From Aegilops tauschii subsp. strangulata (Eukaryota; Streptophyta; Magnoliopsida; Poales; Poaceae): a stretch of DNA of 64,000 nucleotides. Below, in pieces: positions 22,501 through 34,429 of the stretch (position 1 is its first letter; every line of letters begins with the position of its first letter). The DNA lies in contig NC_053039.3 in assembly GCF_002575655.3 (NCBI RefSeq), positions 219,747,622 through 219,811,621 of the forward strand, in the 5' to 3' direction. Position numbers and translations under genes: made by a program. Under the pieces are notes generated by a model. The model made no database searches and had not been told where the DNA came from. It saw only the letters and a program-made list of their open reading frames with translations.

Positions 22501-24830
22501 TAGTCCAATGGAGGAGCTTGTCCACGACCTCCTCGCCACCAGCAACCGTTCATGTGGGTCATGGGGGCCAGCAACGTGGCGCAGCTCCAGCACCGCCTCT
22601 GGACACGGCGAGCGCGGTGAGCGACACACTCATCGTCGCTGGACACGGTCGGTTTCAGTGTGCCGAGGGTGGCGTTAGCGCTGTGGCACGACCAGCAGAT
22701 CAACACCCGGCTCGTCGAGGATGCACGGGGCGCCGAAGTGCGCGCGTGCCGCGACGCGTCCGCGAAGTGGTGTAACGCGGCCAACTACATCCCCAGGACC
22801 TGAGACCATGCCAGGTCGTCTTGCTTTTTCAATGACATGTGGGGATCGCATGTGAGCAAAGGGCATCTCCAACGTTGCCACGACCGCAGCTGACTACCCT
22901 GGCACACCAAAAACCCTCGTCCCTCGCGCCGTCGCGCGGTGCGTTCCCAGCCGGCGCCAGCTGCCCGCATTCATGCCGTCCGTCCGTATACCGTCGTTAA
23001 GAGGCTCGGTGCCCGAGGAACCAACTCCGGCGACTTAATGACGCACCCAGATGCTTGGCCTCACCGGAATGCGCTACTTAAAGCGGCAACGCCCAGCTAA
23101 CCTCCACACCATAGCGCATCGTCCTGCTACCTGGCACCACATCTGCCATGACCGCGAGCACGAACGCTCTGTGGGAGAGCTTGTCTTCGGGGATGAAGCT
23201 CGAGGCCGCCCTCGCTCAAGTTGCCGCTCGCGACGCAATAGCGGCGTAGCCGAACGCGGACGCGACCGCACAAGCGGTGGCCATGCTGGCGGCCGACGAT
23301 GGGAGCACCATCAGCCACGTGTCCTACTGTTGGAGATATGCCCTAGAGGCAATCATGTATGATGATATTTCCTATGTGTTCATGAATAAAGATAGTCCTT
23401 GGACATTATCAATGATGTGTATCAGCAAGTATGTGACTTGTTTGTGGGACTATGCATTGTATGATGACTGTTCTAAAAGATCCCTAGTCGAAAGGGTTGT
23501 GTGGACGCGCAGCCGACTAGACTAGCATATGACACGGTCGACGGCTTGGTCTCACTAGCCATGGAGCATTGGATGCTAACCGGATATATGGACTTGGAAG
23601 GATCTGGTCGGATTTGACGTAGTCGGATCCGAGTCGAGATAAGGTCCGAGTCGGACAGACCCAACTATGAGACGCCGCGATATGTCATCTGTGAGTCTCT
23701 AGTACAACATACGTTCTATGTCCTAAGACCTGAGCTAGCACATGTAAAAGAGGTCGGGCTAGCACAAGGATAACAATCTCACCTTGAGCCCGACAACATA
23801 TATCGTGTGGCAAAGGGAATAGAAGTGTGACATGTTGTACAGGTTCGCCTAACCAGCTTCATAGTGTGCTTGGTGTTCGGCATGCCTTGCTAGAGGCCGC
23901 TACCAACCGTGCAGTTGGGAGGTGATCCGTACTGCGACCAAGCCGGCTTGAACCTAAGGGGTCGCGCGCTTAAGGGAAGGAACCTACGAGGTCGGATCCG
24001 AGGGCACTGGTCGGATGTGATCCGAGCTGTATTCGGATTGTGGCCGAGTAGACTTGTGGGCTTTAGGATCTGTGCGAGGCCCAAGAGTTGAGCCCGCGAC
24101 AGATGCCTATATATAGTGGAGGTGCGGCACACTTATTGATTGATCGCTTCGACACTATCACTAGGGTTTGCATGTGTTGCGAATAGACACCTCCACTTGC
24201 CGCCGGTTGTGTGATCGGACCTAGCAGTCTGCCGCACGACGTTCCTCCTGCACGCGCGGATACCGTTAGAGGCGGTGCACTTGCGCCGCTCTGGCGAACC
24301 TGTACGTGGGTACCGACGACCGGCTGTTCGAGGGAGGTTGGACGAGGAGGAGACGATCCACGCGGATGCGCTGCCCCAACTCTTCTTCTGCTGCACGGCA
24401 CTGCGCGTCTAGTGGTAACGAACTGTCATCCATCTCCCGTAGCATGTTCCTGGTTGTTCTGCGCGTAGGAAAATTTTAATTTGCAGTCGACGCACCCTAC
24501 CATAGAACCCAACACCTACTTGCCGTCGTTCAATGTCCGGCACCGCCGAGGTCGGGGACTCCTCCGAGGATGAGTAGGACATGGGAGGCGGCAGGGCATG
24601 GTGTGCCAACTGGCCGGTCCGTCTCCCGTGTTCTACTCTTCCTCGCCGGAGACCACGCCTTCACTTCACGGGTCTTGAACCCCGCCCCCGTACATGGAGA
24701 TCGCAGATGGAGGACGTCGGCTGCCGCCGTAGAATAGGTTTAGGGTCGGGTTTATTTATTTTTTTGTCCTATAAAAGTTTGAAATGTAATGAAAATTTGT
24801 TGTGTTTGCATTAATCTCGGCTGGTGTATA
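22500..24830 (+). pseudogene. Unknown gene remnant split by a solo LTR
   Basis: GC-rich, plus-strand, protein-like stretches: about 22660-22800 (VALWHDQQINTRLVEDARG..), 23150-23326 (MTASTNALWESLSSG, then an alanine-rich segment with an internal TAG) and, beyond the LTR, 24496-24580 (RRSMSGTAEVGDSSEDE then stop). An AT-rich stretch at 24740-24830 looks like a 3' UTR. The LTR at 23327 sits within it. The frames are not continuous and I do not recognise the family, so this is a decayed gene or a captured gene fragment. Confidence 0.4.
23327..24495 (+). mobile_element. Solo copia LTR (BARE-like start)
   Basis: Starts TGTTGGAGATATGCCCTAG and ends about GTCGACGCAC, 1.17 kb, with no internal domain on either side. 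Five-base repeats CCTAC flank it (23322-23326 and 24496-24500), the expected target duplication. A TATA-like CTATATATAG lies near 24109-24118. A single LTR with matching flanks is the product of recombination between the two LTRs of a former full element. Confidence 0.75.
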
Positions 24831-24861
24831 TGAACTTTCACAATAATATAGTATATTGTAG

Positions 24862-25111
24862 GAGTAAAGTTGCACGTGCGTTGCACGGAACATCAAGATT
24901 TTGTGGGAGAAAAAGGATGAACGAGGGAAGGCCTTATCTGCAAATGTGGAGAGGAGTGCGGGTAAATTCTCATAGTCTCCTTCATGTCCGTTAGATATAG
25001 ATCGGACGACCTATATTGCAGAATGGCAGGCACACCACATCACCAACTCTGCTTTTTATTGAACCGAGACAAAGCTAGCATGCGAAGTAAATAAACACAT
25101 AGGGTCTACAT
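24862..25111. repeat. Second copy of the foldback half-unit
   Basis: Reads GCACGTGCGTTGCACGGAAC and then follows the unit at 21332-21534 closely (GGGAAGGCCTTATCTGCAAA, CAGGCACACCA), ending at about 25070. It is followed by GCGAAGTAAATAAACACATA, a decayed Stowaway right end. The same element-within-Stowaway arrangement as at 21253 therefore recurs here. Confidence 0.7.
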
Positions 25112-25500
25112 ACACAACTTATCTTAGGCACTCCAACAGTACGTCCACTACACATTCATGCATTTCACATCTTTCTACATCTATGGGAACCTACGAAGGG
25201 TTAATCTAAATTGCCTCTCTCTCTCTTCTCCCTGATTATCATGGTGGTGGGCCCCTCCCTCCCCCAATCTACAATCAACAGCTCACACGTTTCACATTAC
25301 GTTAATTACGTAATTGGGATTACGTAGGTGTAGCATTACTCGTCCTAAAAACCCAACTAAGCCAACCTCCCAGCATATCGCGCGGGAAAAGACCCGGCCG
25401 CGCCATTTTAGTCGGGATTACCGGATTACTAGTAGTAGTATCGATGGATCACGCGAATCACCAAGTTTTTTTTAGGGGGCGAAGCACCTAGTTTAAAAGG
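25112..25500. other. Non-coding sequence upstream of CACTA leader
   Basis: No gene or clear terminus. It includes a CT-rich stretch (about 25216-25240) and may be the 5' part of the CACTA element, but no subterminal repeats like those on its right side are visible. Confidence 0.4.
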
Positions 25501-25858
25501 AAAAAAGGCGGTACACTCACAGCACCCCTGTCGCGGTCGCATTGCACCCCACACACGTTCGGTCCTGCACACGGCTCACGCAAATAGAACGCGCTTCGGC
25601 TTGCCTCTTCACTGACACGTGGGACTGCACTTGGAGAAACCGACCATGCGCCAAACTCCCCCCGCCCACCGCGTGAAAATCCCCCCCCCCCACCCAAAAA
25701 ATTCCCCCCAAATCCCAAATTCAACCGCCCTTCGGCCAACTAGCCAATAATATTCCCCAAACCCCCTCCCCCCCGCCCCCCTCCACTCCATTCGCTCCGC
25801 CAAAGTCGCCCTCCCCGCCGCGCCGATACGTCGGCGCCGCGATTTGTCGAGGGGACGC

Positions 25859-26014
25859 ATGGCGATCCTCTCGCTCCCACAGTACGCTCCCATAGACTGC
25901 CGTCCTCTAGCCACGCCGCCACCGCTGGCGACGTTCTTGTGGAGGCGCACGACGATCAGCGCCGCCACCGCTGGTGATGTTCGTGTGGAGATGCACGGCG
26001 GTCAGCTTCTCCCA
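25859..26014 (+). other. Likely 5' leader exon of the CACTA transposase
   Basis: GC-rich exon-like stretch with an ATG at 25859 (MAILSLPQYAPID..) open to a donor-like CCCACG|GTATGC at about 26014. It holds two imperfect copies of GCCGCCACCGCTGGCGACGT separated by about 50 bp. The transposase ATG at 26561 directly follows an acceptor-like TCTAACAG, so this stretch is probably a leader exon joined to 26561. Whether its own ATG is used is unknown. Confidence 0.5.
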
Positions 26015-26560
26015 CGGTATGCGCACTCTAGACTGAGGCCCCGTGCTTGTCGGTGTAGCATTGAATGTTAGCTGATAGGCGTTGTTAATCTCACTGTTTG
26101 CCAAAGTAGTTTACAGTCAATATGCTCTGCTTAAGAAGCTTCCTTGCCCTGTTCTGCACTCAATCTGCTTAGCTGAGATGGCATGCCAAGCCCGATTAGT
26201 TGCTAAAATATCCTGCCACATATTTATTGTGACGTAGATTGCCATGGTCTAGTAGCCAATCTGTTAGTTGAAATAGCTCTACACAGTTTTATACTCGATC
26301 TTTGTTGCTGCGATGGCCTTCGATAGTTCGATGGCTGTGTGCTCGACCTCATTGACTGCTGAAACATCCTGCCATAATTTAGCACTCAAATATGTTTGCT
26401 GAATTAGCTTTACATATATTTCGTTACTTAGATCTGCTCGTCCAAATATCTTGCCATAGCTTTAGACATTGACCTAGTTATTTTTTTCTGGACTTCATCA
26501 AAAAGCATATATGTTTTTCCTGTAATATCTAGTAGAAGAACTAATTTGTATGTCTAACAG
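26015..26560 (+). other. Presumed leader intron with degenerate repeats
   Basis: A T-rich segment between GTATGC and TCTAACAG. Phrases such as TGCTGAAACATCCTGCCATA, CACTCAATCTGCTTAGCTGA and TTAGCTTTACA recur in variant forms four or five times, suggesting an old tandem repeat. No coding content. Confidence 0.55.
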
Positions 26561-29500
26561 ATGGACAGGACTTGGATAACTTCTGCTCGAAGATTCTCCG
26601 CTGCATATGTCGAGGGGTTGAAAACTTCATGAACTTTATCAGAGCTAAGTACGGTGGTCCAGAATCAGATGTGCTCTGCCCGTGTAGCAGTTGTACGAAT
26701 TCAGTTACAAGACCCCAGTCAACTATGCAAAATCATCTACACTTGTATGGGATGTCGGTCACATATACTAGGTGGGTTCATCATGGTGAAGCTGTGAACG
26801 TCAATGTTACTGACTACGTGGAAGCAGCAGATCACCATCTTGATCTGCCCGATGCTCAGGTGGAAGAGGAGGAGGAGGTGGTGGTGGCGGAGCCAGTGAG
26901 TTTGACCAACATTGAAACAATGCTACGAAATGCTCGTGCATTTCGTGAACTTTCACCTGCAGAAGAAAAATGGTGGGCCCGCATGTTGGAACAATGCAAC
27001 GTGGCTATCACCCCAGGAAATAAGCTGTCAGTATTCTCAGCCATGGTCACCTTTCTTCAGGTGAAGACATCTGAGCGGATGACCAACAAATCATTCGATG
27101 CGATGTTGGCTGCTTTCCGCAAATCTTTCCCAGATGCGTCTGAGCTGCCACACACCTACAATAAAATGAAGAATTTCCTTCGTGCAGTTGGAATTGGATA
27201 TGATATGATCCATGTTTGTAAGAATAATTGTTTTCTGTTTCGGAAGGATTATGCCAACTTAAGTGAATGCCCGAAATGCAAATCATCAAGATGGAAAGAA
27301 GGCAATGCTGTGAAGAGGATTCCTCATAATGTTCTGAGAAAATTTCCAATTATACCAAGATTGCAGAGGTTGTTTCATGATGCTGAAACAAGAGAGGATG
27401 TACTATGGTATTCTAGGAACCAGGAGTACAGAGATCAGAATGTAATGAGCCATCCATCTCATGGTAGTGAGTGGAAAAGCTTCAATCAGAAACACAAAAA
27501 GTTTGCCGCTGACCTGACAAACATTAGACTTGGCTTAGCTTCAGATGGATTTAACCCATTTGGCCACCAGAGCGCCACATATAGCATGTGGCCAGTGCTT
27601 GTTATCCCTTACAACATGCCTCCAAATGTATGCATCAAAGAATCAAACTACATGATGGCCTTGCTCATCCCAGGTCCAAAAAGTCCTCGAAAGGATTTTG
27701 ATTCATTCATGGAGCCTCTTGTGGAGGAACTTCAACAGCTATGGAGGGGTGTTCTCACTCGAGACCTATATAGCAGCCCACCAGCTGATTTCTTTCGTCG
27801 TGTTGTTATAATTTGGTGCATCCATGATTATCCGACTTTGGGCACTATGTTAGGGCAAACGACACATGGTTACAATGCATGTGTTCGCTGTGACAGGAAT
27901 CCGCTGTCATACGCAATACTTAGCAAGATCTGTTACATTGGACACCGTCGTTTCCTTGCCAAGGACAAGCCGCGTCCTACAAAATACCGAAAACATGTGT
28001 TCAATGCAAAGCATGAAAACCGTGATGCGCCAAAGAGGCTCACCGCCGATGTGTTGCAAGTGGAATTAGAGAAGGTCAGGCATATTACACTAGGAAACCA
28101 TCCTGGTAATGGTAGCGGGAAAAGGAAGCGTGGCAGGGCAGAAGAGATATTATTGTTTACCCGCAGGTCCACTTTGTGGGACTTGGAGTATTGGAAATAT
28201 TTGGATCTGCGGCATAATCTTGATGTGATGCACATCGAGAAAAATATATGTGATAGCATTATCGGCACACTTCTTAATATTGAAGGCAAGACGAAAGATA
28301 CCTTAAAATCTAGGATTGATTTGACACACCTGCGTATGAGAAAGGATTTGCACGTGGAAGATGAAGGTAAACCGCGGGATATGGCACCAGCTGTGTACGT
28401 CTTGGACAAGGTAAAAAAGAAAAGAATTCTGCGAGGTCCTGTCACGTGTGAGATTCCCACATGGATTTGCTTCCAACCCTGAAAGGAGAGTTAGTGCAGA
28501 TGGAAACATGGTACAAGGGTTGAAAACTCATGACTGCCACGTCCTACTTCAAAGGGTTTTACCTGTTATCCTTAGAGGATTGGGCCGCCCTCACTTATAC
28601 AGAGCAGTTGCAGAGTTGGGACAATTCTTCAGGGAACTCTGCAGTAGAAATATCAGGATAGATGCTTCGGAGCGTCTTAGAGACAAGATACCAAACTATC
28701 CTATGCGACCTTGAGAAGATATATCCTACAGCCTTCTTTGATGTGATGGTGCATTTGGCTGTTCATCTACCTGATGAGGCACTACTTAGAGGTCCGGTAC
28801 AGTATGGCTGGATGTACCGTATTGAAAGGCGGCTAGGCACTTTCAAGGGCTGTGTTAGGATCAGAGCTAGACCCGAGGGTTCCATTGCAGAGGCCTACAT
28901 TGCTACAGAAGCATAGACATTCTACTCAAAATACATTGAAACAGCTGATCAGCTTAGCAAAGAGGTGGGTGAAGACAATCCCGGGCTCAATGTTTTCGAT
29001 TATTCTGTTCGAGTTACAGGGAAGAGTCGACAAGAGGACAAACCTAAAGATTTGGACAAAATGGTTTCGTATGTGTTGAATAACTGCCCTAAGATACTAG
29101 CTTATATCAAGTAAGTGCTAAGTACTGCAGCTTATACATCATAATATACTAAACTTGCAGCACATTCTTATATATTTAGATGTTTGACGTGATCACTATG
29201 TTGTGCAACATCTACAAAAAGGAGTTACTGCCGTGAAATCCAAGAAACATTGACAAACTGGTTATGGCAGGATTTGCGAAATGGTTCTAGAGCCATGTAA
29301 GCTTTTGAATTGCACTTACAATTTTTTTAATATATTGAGTACATAAGATGATCAGCTTGTCTATTTTCTAACCATAGGTTAAGAAGATGCGGGAGGATGG
29401 GCACGCAGTTGATGATGCCCTTTACGCACTAGCAATGGGTCCTGATACTCGGGTAAGACATTATGAATCTTGCGTTTTTGGAGATGTGCGCTACAACACC

Positions 29501-30081
29501 CTTGCACGCGACGAAGGCAGGAAGATACAAAACAGTGCCATCATGAGCACGGATACGTACGACACAGAGACAACTGAAATGTATGCTAACATAACAAACA
29601 TTGTTCAGTTGCAGTATATCTTCAGTTTCGAGGATCATCGGTGTGTGGTTCTGTTGTGATGTCGTTCGTATAACCTGTTTTCTAGGATCGCAAAACCCAG
29701 AGCTGATGATTATTTCAAATCCATCAATGTCAAGGCGGCGTACCAGACCAACGAGCCTTTTATTTTGGCAAATCAAGCAACACAGATATTTTTTTGGAAG
29801 ACACATTTGCACGTAGCGCTGACTGGAGAGTATTGCAAAGGTTTGAGCAGAGGAATTCATTTAATGAAGTTGCACAACAAGATGATGCTTACATTGCTCC
29901 TGATGTACAAGATTCCACAGATGTTCCTAATATCTTTGTGAACCATCACGTCAATGACGCTGGCGAAAAGATTGCTTGTCATGCTGTGGACATACAAGAG
30001 TTGATCAAGAAGAAGCCAACGTTCGAGGACATTGAGGATGAAGAAGAAGATGACACTATGGGGAATTACGATTCAGACTGA
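26561..30081 (+). pseudogene. TNP2-type CACTA transposase, frameshifted
   Basis: Cut-and-paste transposase of the En/Spm group. The start ATG is at 26561 (MDRTWITSARRFSAAYVEG); the frame then shifts near 26615 in a G run into the long frame that ends at 28482. Domains: Transpos_assoc N-terminus with a Cys motif (LCPCSSC, about 26675), Transposase_21 core (about 27380-28330, including LDVMHIEKNICDSIIGTLLN), a DUF4218-type segment (about 28430-28910, AVHLPDEALLRGPVQYGWMY), and, after an intron near 29110-29380, a DUF4216-type segment (29390-29860). An acidic C-terminus ends at 30081. Further frame changes lie near 28417 and 28690, and a TAG at about 28915. Order and length are normal for the family; the breaks make it inactive. 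Confidence 0.88.
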
Positions 30082-30582
30082 TACACATGGCGAAGATGTT
30101 GACGCTGCTGCTGCGGATGATGATTAGATTGCTTTTGTCGTATTTGCCTCTCAGAAGACGTTTTTTAGCTACTATGTGAAATTGTGTTTTCTATGACAAC
30201 TGAAACCTGATGAACGTGTTGTTTATTATTTTGCTGTGAGAACATCACTTGTTATGTATGTTGATTTGTGTTTGGTGATTGTATGACGACTAAAACATGA
30301 TGACATTGTTGTTTAGTTGTACTCATATTTGGCTGTGAAACTTGAATTTGATGACATAGTTTGCTGTTGGACTGCAATTTGCTCGACGTCTTCGAATGGG
30401 AACAAAGCTGACCCGACAGGGCCTCTGCTAATTTATTTATTTATTACCAAAAGGGCCTCTGCTATTTATTTATGAGCAAAAGGGGATACCCCCATTTCCA
30501 TTAATAGAAATCATTAAATGTTCACAACACTACGCGAGCCTGCTTACACAGGTTTCATTCATTACTAGTTTCAGCAAAGTGC
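30082..30582. other. Spacer between transposase and GRF gene
   Basis: 3' untranslated sequence of the two convergent genes. It includes a short duplication, GGGCCTCTGCTA at about 30419 and again at 30452, each followed by TTTATTTA-rich sequence. No additional gene seen. Confidence 0.55.
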
Positions 30583-31262
30583 TCATGTCATAGCTACTGA
30601 GTACATCACGAGTGCTACATAGGCTGCAAATAAAGCGACAATCATCCTACAGAGCACATCGATTTTGCCCATTATCTTCACAAGCTCTTTCATCTCCTCA
30701 ATACCGTCAAGGCCGTTCAGCAGCTGTTGCTTGGCCATGATCAGAGGAACTGCATCTTTAACCTTCTGCTCTGCATCTTCCTCTTCTGTCGTTCCTTCAG
30801 TTACTTGTCCAACACCCTGACCTGTTGGTATTGGGATTCCTCGGCTAACCAAATAATCAACGTAGTTGCATTCCCCCACATCAGCAACTTCCCAGAAATA
30901 CAAATCACATGAATCTTCCCTTTTCTGCATGAATCAAATTGGAAGATCATCAACCAAACTATTAAAAAATTAGCAACTGAAAGCAGCAGAACAACACTTA
31001 AACATATTATTACCCCATGATTTGGGCATTTGTAGAAGACTCATCCAGGGTTGAGGATTGTGGTTGAGACGCGACGGATGACTCTGCGTGATTTGCAGCA
31101 GTGGCATCACACCAACGGCAGCGGGTTGTGATGAGCAACCGGCTGTGGTGCGTGTGCCGGCGGGGGTGTGATGAGATCCACAGGCGATGGTGCGGGTGGC
31201 GACTTGGCGCATATCTGGTTGTTGCCTGCTGAAGAGCTGGTGGACGAGCAGCCAGCGGACAT
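30583..31262 (-). pseudogene. GRF zinc-finger protein gene associated with CACTA
   Basis: Two minus-strand exons: 31262-31014 (start MSAGCSSTSSS) and 30924-30583, joined by a GT..AG intron in phase 0. The joined product has a GRF-type zinc finger (CHCC, then GWVFYKCPNHG, then SCDLYFWE), an acidic linker, a helix-rich segment (MAKQQLLNGLDGIEEMKELV) and a C-terminal membrane-like segment (MIVALFAAYVALVMY). A TGA at 31107-31109, just before the first zinc ligands, breaks it. GRF proteins of this layout are common around grass CACTA elements. A role in transposition is inference. Confidence 0.7.
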
Positions 31263-31379
31263 GGTTGCTGCGGCTAGAGCTTCTGATGCCAGGCAGAGTA
31301 AGTAGAGAAGAGGAGACACGAATGTTGGATATGTCAGTTTCATTACTTGCAGAGTAGCATAGCACCATATATAGTCATA

Positions 31380-31625
31380 GTCTAGGTTTGGATTCGAACC
31401 AGATACAGGAGCACGTCTCTCTTTTTTCTAAAACTCAGCGACGTCTCTTTACTAGTACACTAGCTTGTTCTGTACGCCTTCTCAAGTCTTTGATTTTCTT
31501 TATTCTTTTGCAAGGAAGGAAGGAGGACAAAATTGAGAGTTCCTGGGACTCGAACACAAGACCTCTCGGTTGAAAACCAAGGGTGCTAGTCACTTATATG
31601 GTGAACGTTCCCTGGGAGGAGGACG
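31380..31625 (-). repeat. tRNA-related (SINE-like) segment
   Basis: On the minus strand, TGTTCGAGTCCC (about 31545) resembles an RNA polymerase III B box, and TAGCACCC (about 31590) a weak A box. Between them is an anticodon-arm-like CTTGGTTTTCAACCGAG. A second B-box-like GGTTCGAATCC lies near 31397. The acceptor stem does not pair, so this is a tRNA-derived repeat rather than a tRNA gene. Confidence 0.4.
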
Positions 31626-31740
31626 GCAGACGACGCATTTTCCTCGCAGTTTTATTTGCGAGGCAAGATCGAATGGTCGCAGTTTCGGGAATGTTATCAG
31701 GCGAACGAGCCCAGTTTTTCTTTTCTTCCTATATATAAAA

Positions 31741-34060
31741 AAGTATGCTACTTGGTGTCGGCTTAGTCAACAAACAATTGTGCCAACCTTGACCGTTGGA
31801 TTGACATTCAATGTCTGTCGTGTTTCTTCAGTATCTTCTTCCTCCAGCCGCCAAAGCCAAACCAGCGACGGCGGGACCGCCTGCTCCCGCCTCCCACGGC
31901 TGGCAGTGCTGCCGCATACGCATCGTGACCACATCGCACCCTAAAACTCTGTGCATCTTCCCCGGCTCCTGTTCGTTCCCGTCCGAGGCCTCACCATCGT
32001 CCTCCGCCTTGGTTCGCTCGCTGCGGCGCCGCCCTCCAGTGTTGTCAACATGGTCAACAACCGAGAGGAATATGGAGATGACTGTACATGGTGAGGATGA
32101 CAGTAGGGACCCAGCAGCGCGTGCAGTAATTTTGTTTTTCGGGACGGAGAAGGGTATCAACTAGGTTGTTTGGGAGTTGTGGCCCGTCTAGCCCAGGCTT
32201 TTATTTCATATGTTTAGCACATGACCAGCCTAGTTTGTTTTTTTGCTTTCTGAAAATAGCTAGCCCAGCTATTTTGTTTTTTGCGGAATAACAAACGTAG
32301 GCCTACTTGGTTTTGTACGCCCTGCTGGGTCGGAAATCTTTCAAGACGAGGAGGGGTGCATTTTGCCCAGAAAATGGGCTATAAGTAATAAGAAATGGGC
32401 TATAAGTAATAATAAATGGGTTGTAAAATGAAAAAAATACAGCAAACAGGCAATTAGTTCCAAAATACTTTTTTCTTTCGGATTTTGATATTTTAAATTT
32501 CATTGTTTTTGTGCGGGTAAAATTTCATTGGACTTAAATTAAGGTATGTTTAGTTTTTCAATTAATCTGAATCTGACTAGAAATTTCGGGTTGTATGCTG
32601 TTTGGGAAAGATTTGGAGGCTGACTTGTGGGTCTACTAGGTTGACGTGTACGAAAGGCTTTGTCAACTTAGTCCACAAACGATTCTAGCAGCAGTGACCG
32701 TTGGAAGTTAATCCAACGGCCGTGCTGCTTCTTCAATATCTGATCTTCTTGCTCCAGCCGCCCAAACCAGCGCCGGTGGGACTGCCTGCTCCCGCCTCCC
32801 GTGGCCGACTGTGCTACCGCACAGGCCGCACCGCCCCACCCTACTCCATTGCTGGCCAAGCCATTCCTCTACTCACCCACACCTCCTGTTATTTTCCACC
32901 GACGGCAGCCGGACCAGCAAACCCTCGTACACCCCACCGCGTGGGCATCCACTATCGAGTCTTCCCTGGCTCCGTGTCGTTCCCTTCCTAGGCCTCTCCA
33001 TCGTCCACTGCCCTGGTGCTCTCGGCGCAGCGTGGTCAACATGGTCAACGAACGACATCCATCGGACATGGACTGTACGTGGAGAGGCTGACAGCTCGGT
33101 CCACGGCCGCACACAAGGAAATGCCTCCTTATTACACACAAAATAATGATTCCTCCACCTGACATCTGGGACCCACCGGAAGGGCCTCCTGAAAAAAACG
33201 TTCCCCCCGCTGACAGGTCGGACCCACCATCTATATCTTCCCACGCAAGGAAGTGCACAAAAAAATGAATACTCCCCCTGCTAGCTGGGACCCAACATAG
33301 TGGGAGGCTGACTTGTGGGCCTACTAAGTTGACGGGGACGGAGGGCTTTGTTAACTTAGTCAATATGAATGATTCTAGCTCCAGTGACCGTACGATGTCC
33401 ATCCAATGGCCGTAGTGCTTCTTCAACCTCTAGTCTTCTTGCTTCAGCCGCCCAAAGCAGTGCCGGTCGTGCCGCATGCTCCTGCCTCTCGTGGCCGGCT
33501 ATGCTACCGCGGAGGCCTCACCGCCCCCTACTATTCCCACCGCTGGCCAGGCCCTGCGGCGACGGCAGCCTCACATCGCAGCCGAACCAGTGAACCCTCG
33601 TACTCCTCTCCGCGTGGGCATCCACTGCCGCGTCTTCCCCGGCTCCACGTCGTCCCCTTCCTAGGCCTCGCCGTCGTCCACCGCCCTGGTGCTCTCGGCG
33701 CGGCGTAGTCAACGTGGTCAAGGAACGACTTTCATCAGAAGAGTATTGTACGTGGAGAGGCTGACAGCTGGGTCCACGGCCGCAGAAAGGGAGTGCCTCC
33801 TTATTATGTGGAAAATAATGATTCCTCCACCTGACAGCAGGGACCCACCGGACGGGCCACCGTATTTCATGAAAAAAAAATGTTTTCCCCCTGACTGTCG
33901 GGACCCACCAGCTACATCTTCCCACGCAAGGAAGTGCGTCCATATTACGGGCAAAAAAAATGATTCGCCCCCTGACTGCTGGGACCCACCAGCTACATCT
34001 TCGCACACAAGGAAGTGCCTGACAATCGGGACCCACCTGGTCGAAGCGTACGTAGCGTTG
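31741..34060. repeat. CACTA 3' subterminal repeats, three long units
   Basis: Three related units begin near 31765, 32668 and 33340, each with GTCAAC..AGT, TGACCGTTGGA-like and CTTCTTCA..ATCT..CTTC..CCAGCCGCC stretches followed by a CG-rich section and GTCAACATGGTCAACxACCGA. Between and after them a short motif (CTGAC..C.GGGACCCACC) recurs about eight times from 33085 to 34040. Arrays of this kind are normal at Triticeae CACTA ends and are candidate transposase-binding regions. Open frames here follow from base composition. Confidence 0.75.
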
Positions 34061-34429
34061 TCATTCTGGTCGTGAACGTGTACGTACATACTGGTCGATC
34101 GGTCTGTCTGCAGGCTGCAGCGATGAACTGTGGCCGTGTAAGGAAGGGCACGTGTCGTAGTAGAGGCGCGCACGTAGCATGTCACGCAGTCCCGTTAATA
34201 TCGTGTACATGTACGTACAACGGCCAGGGTGCAATAAAGTAAATACGGCCACATGCATACATACGGGCGGGGTCTTGAACGCCTACTCACGCATACGTAC
34301 GGCCAGGGCTCATGTACATGGCTGGGTCAGAACGAAGAAACTGCGTCATCGTGTTCATGGGGAGGCAACGGAATGCGTCGTGTTCATCGGGAGGCAACAG
34401 AATACGTCGTGTTCATCGGGAGCCAACCG

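Noticed and set aside
25516..25968. Gly-rich minus-strand frames
   Set aside because: Shadows of the C-rich leader before the CACTA transposase.
31540..31612. Possible tRNA-Glu-like gene on the minus strand (TTC in an anticodon-like loop)
   Set aside because: The acceptor stem does not pair, no proper D arm is visible and the T stem has a mismatch. Treated as a tRNA-derived repeat.
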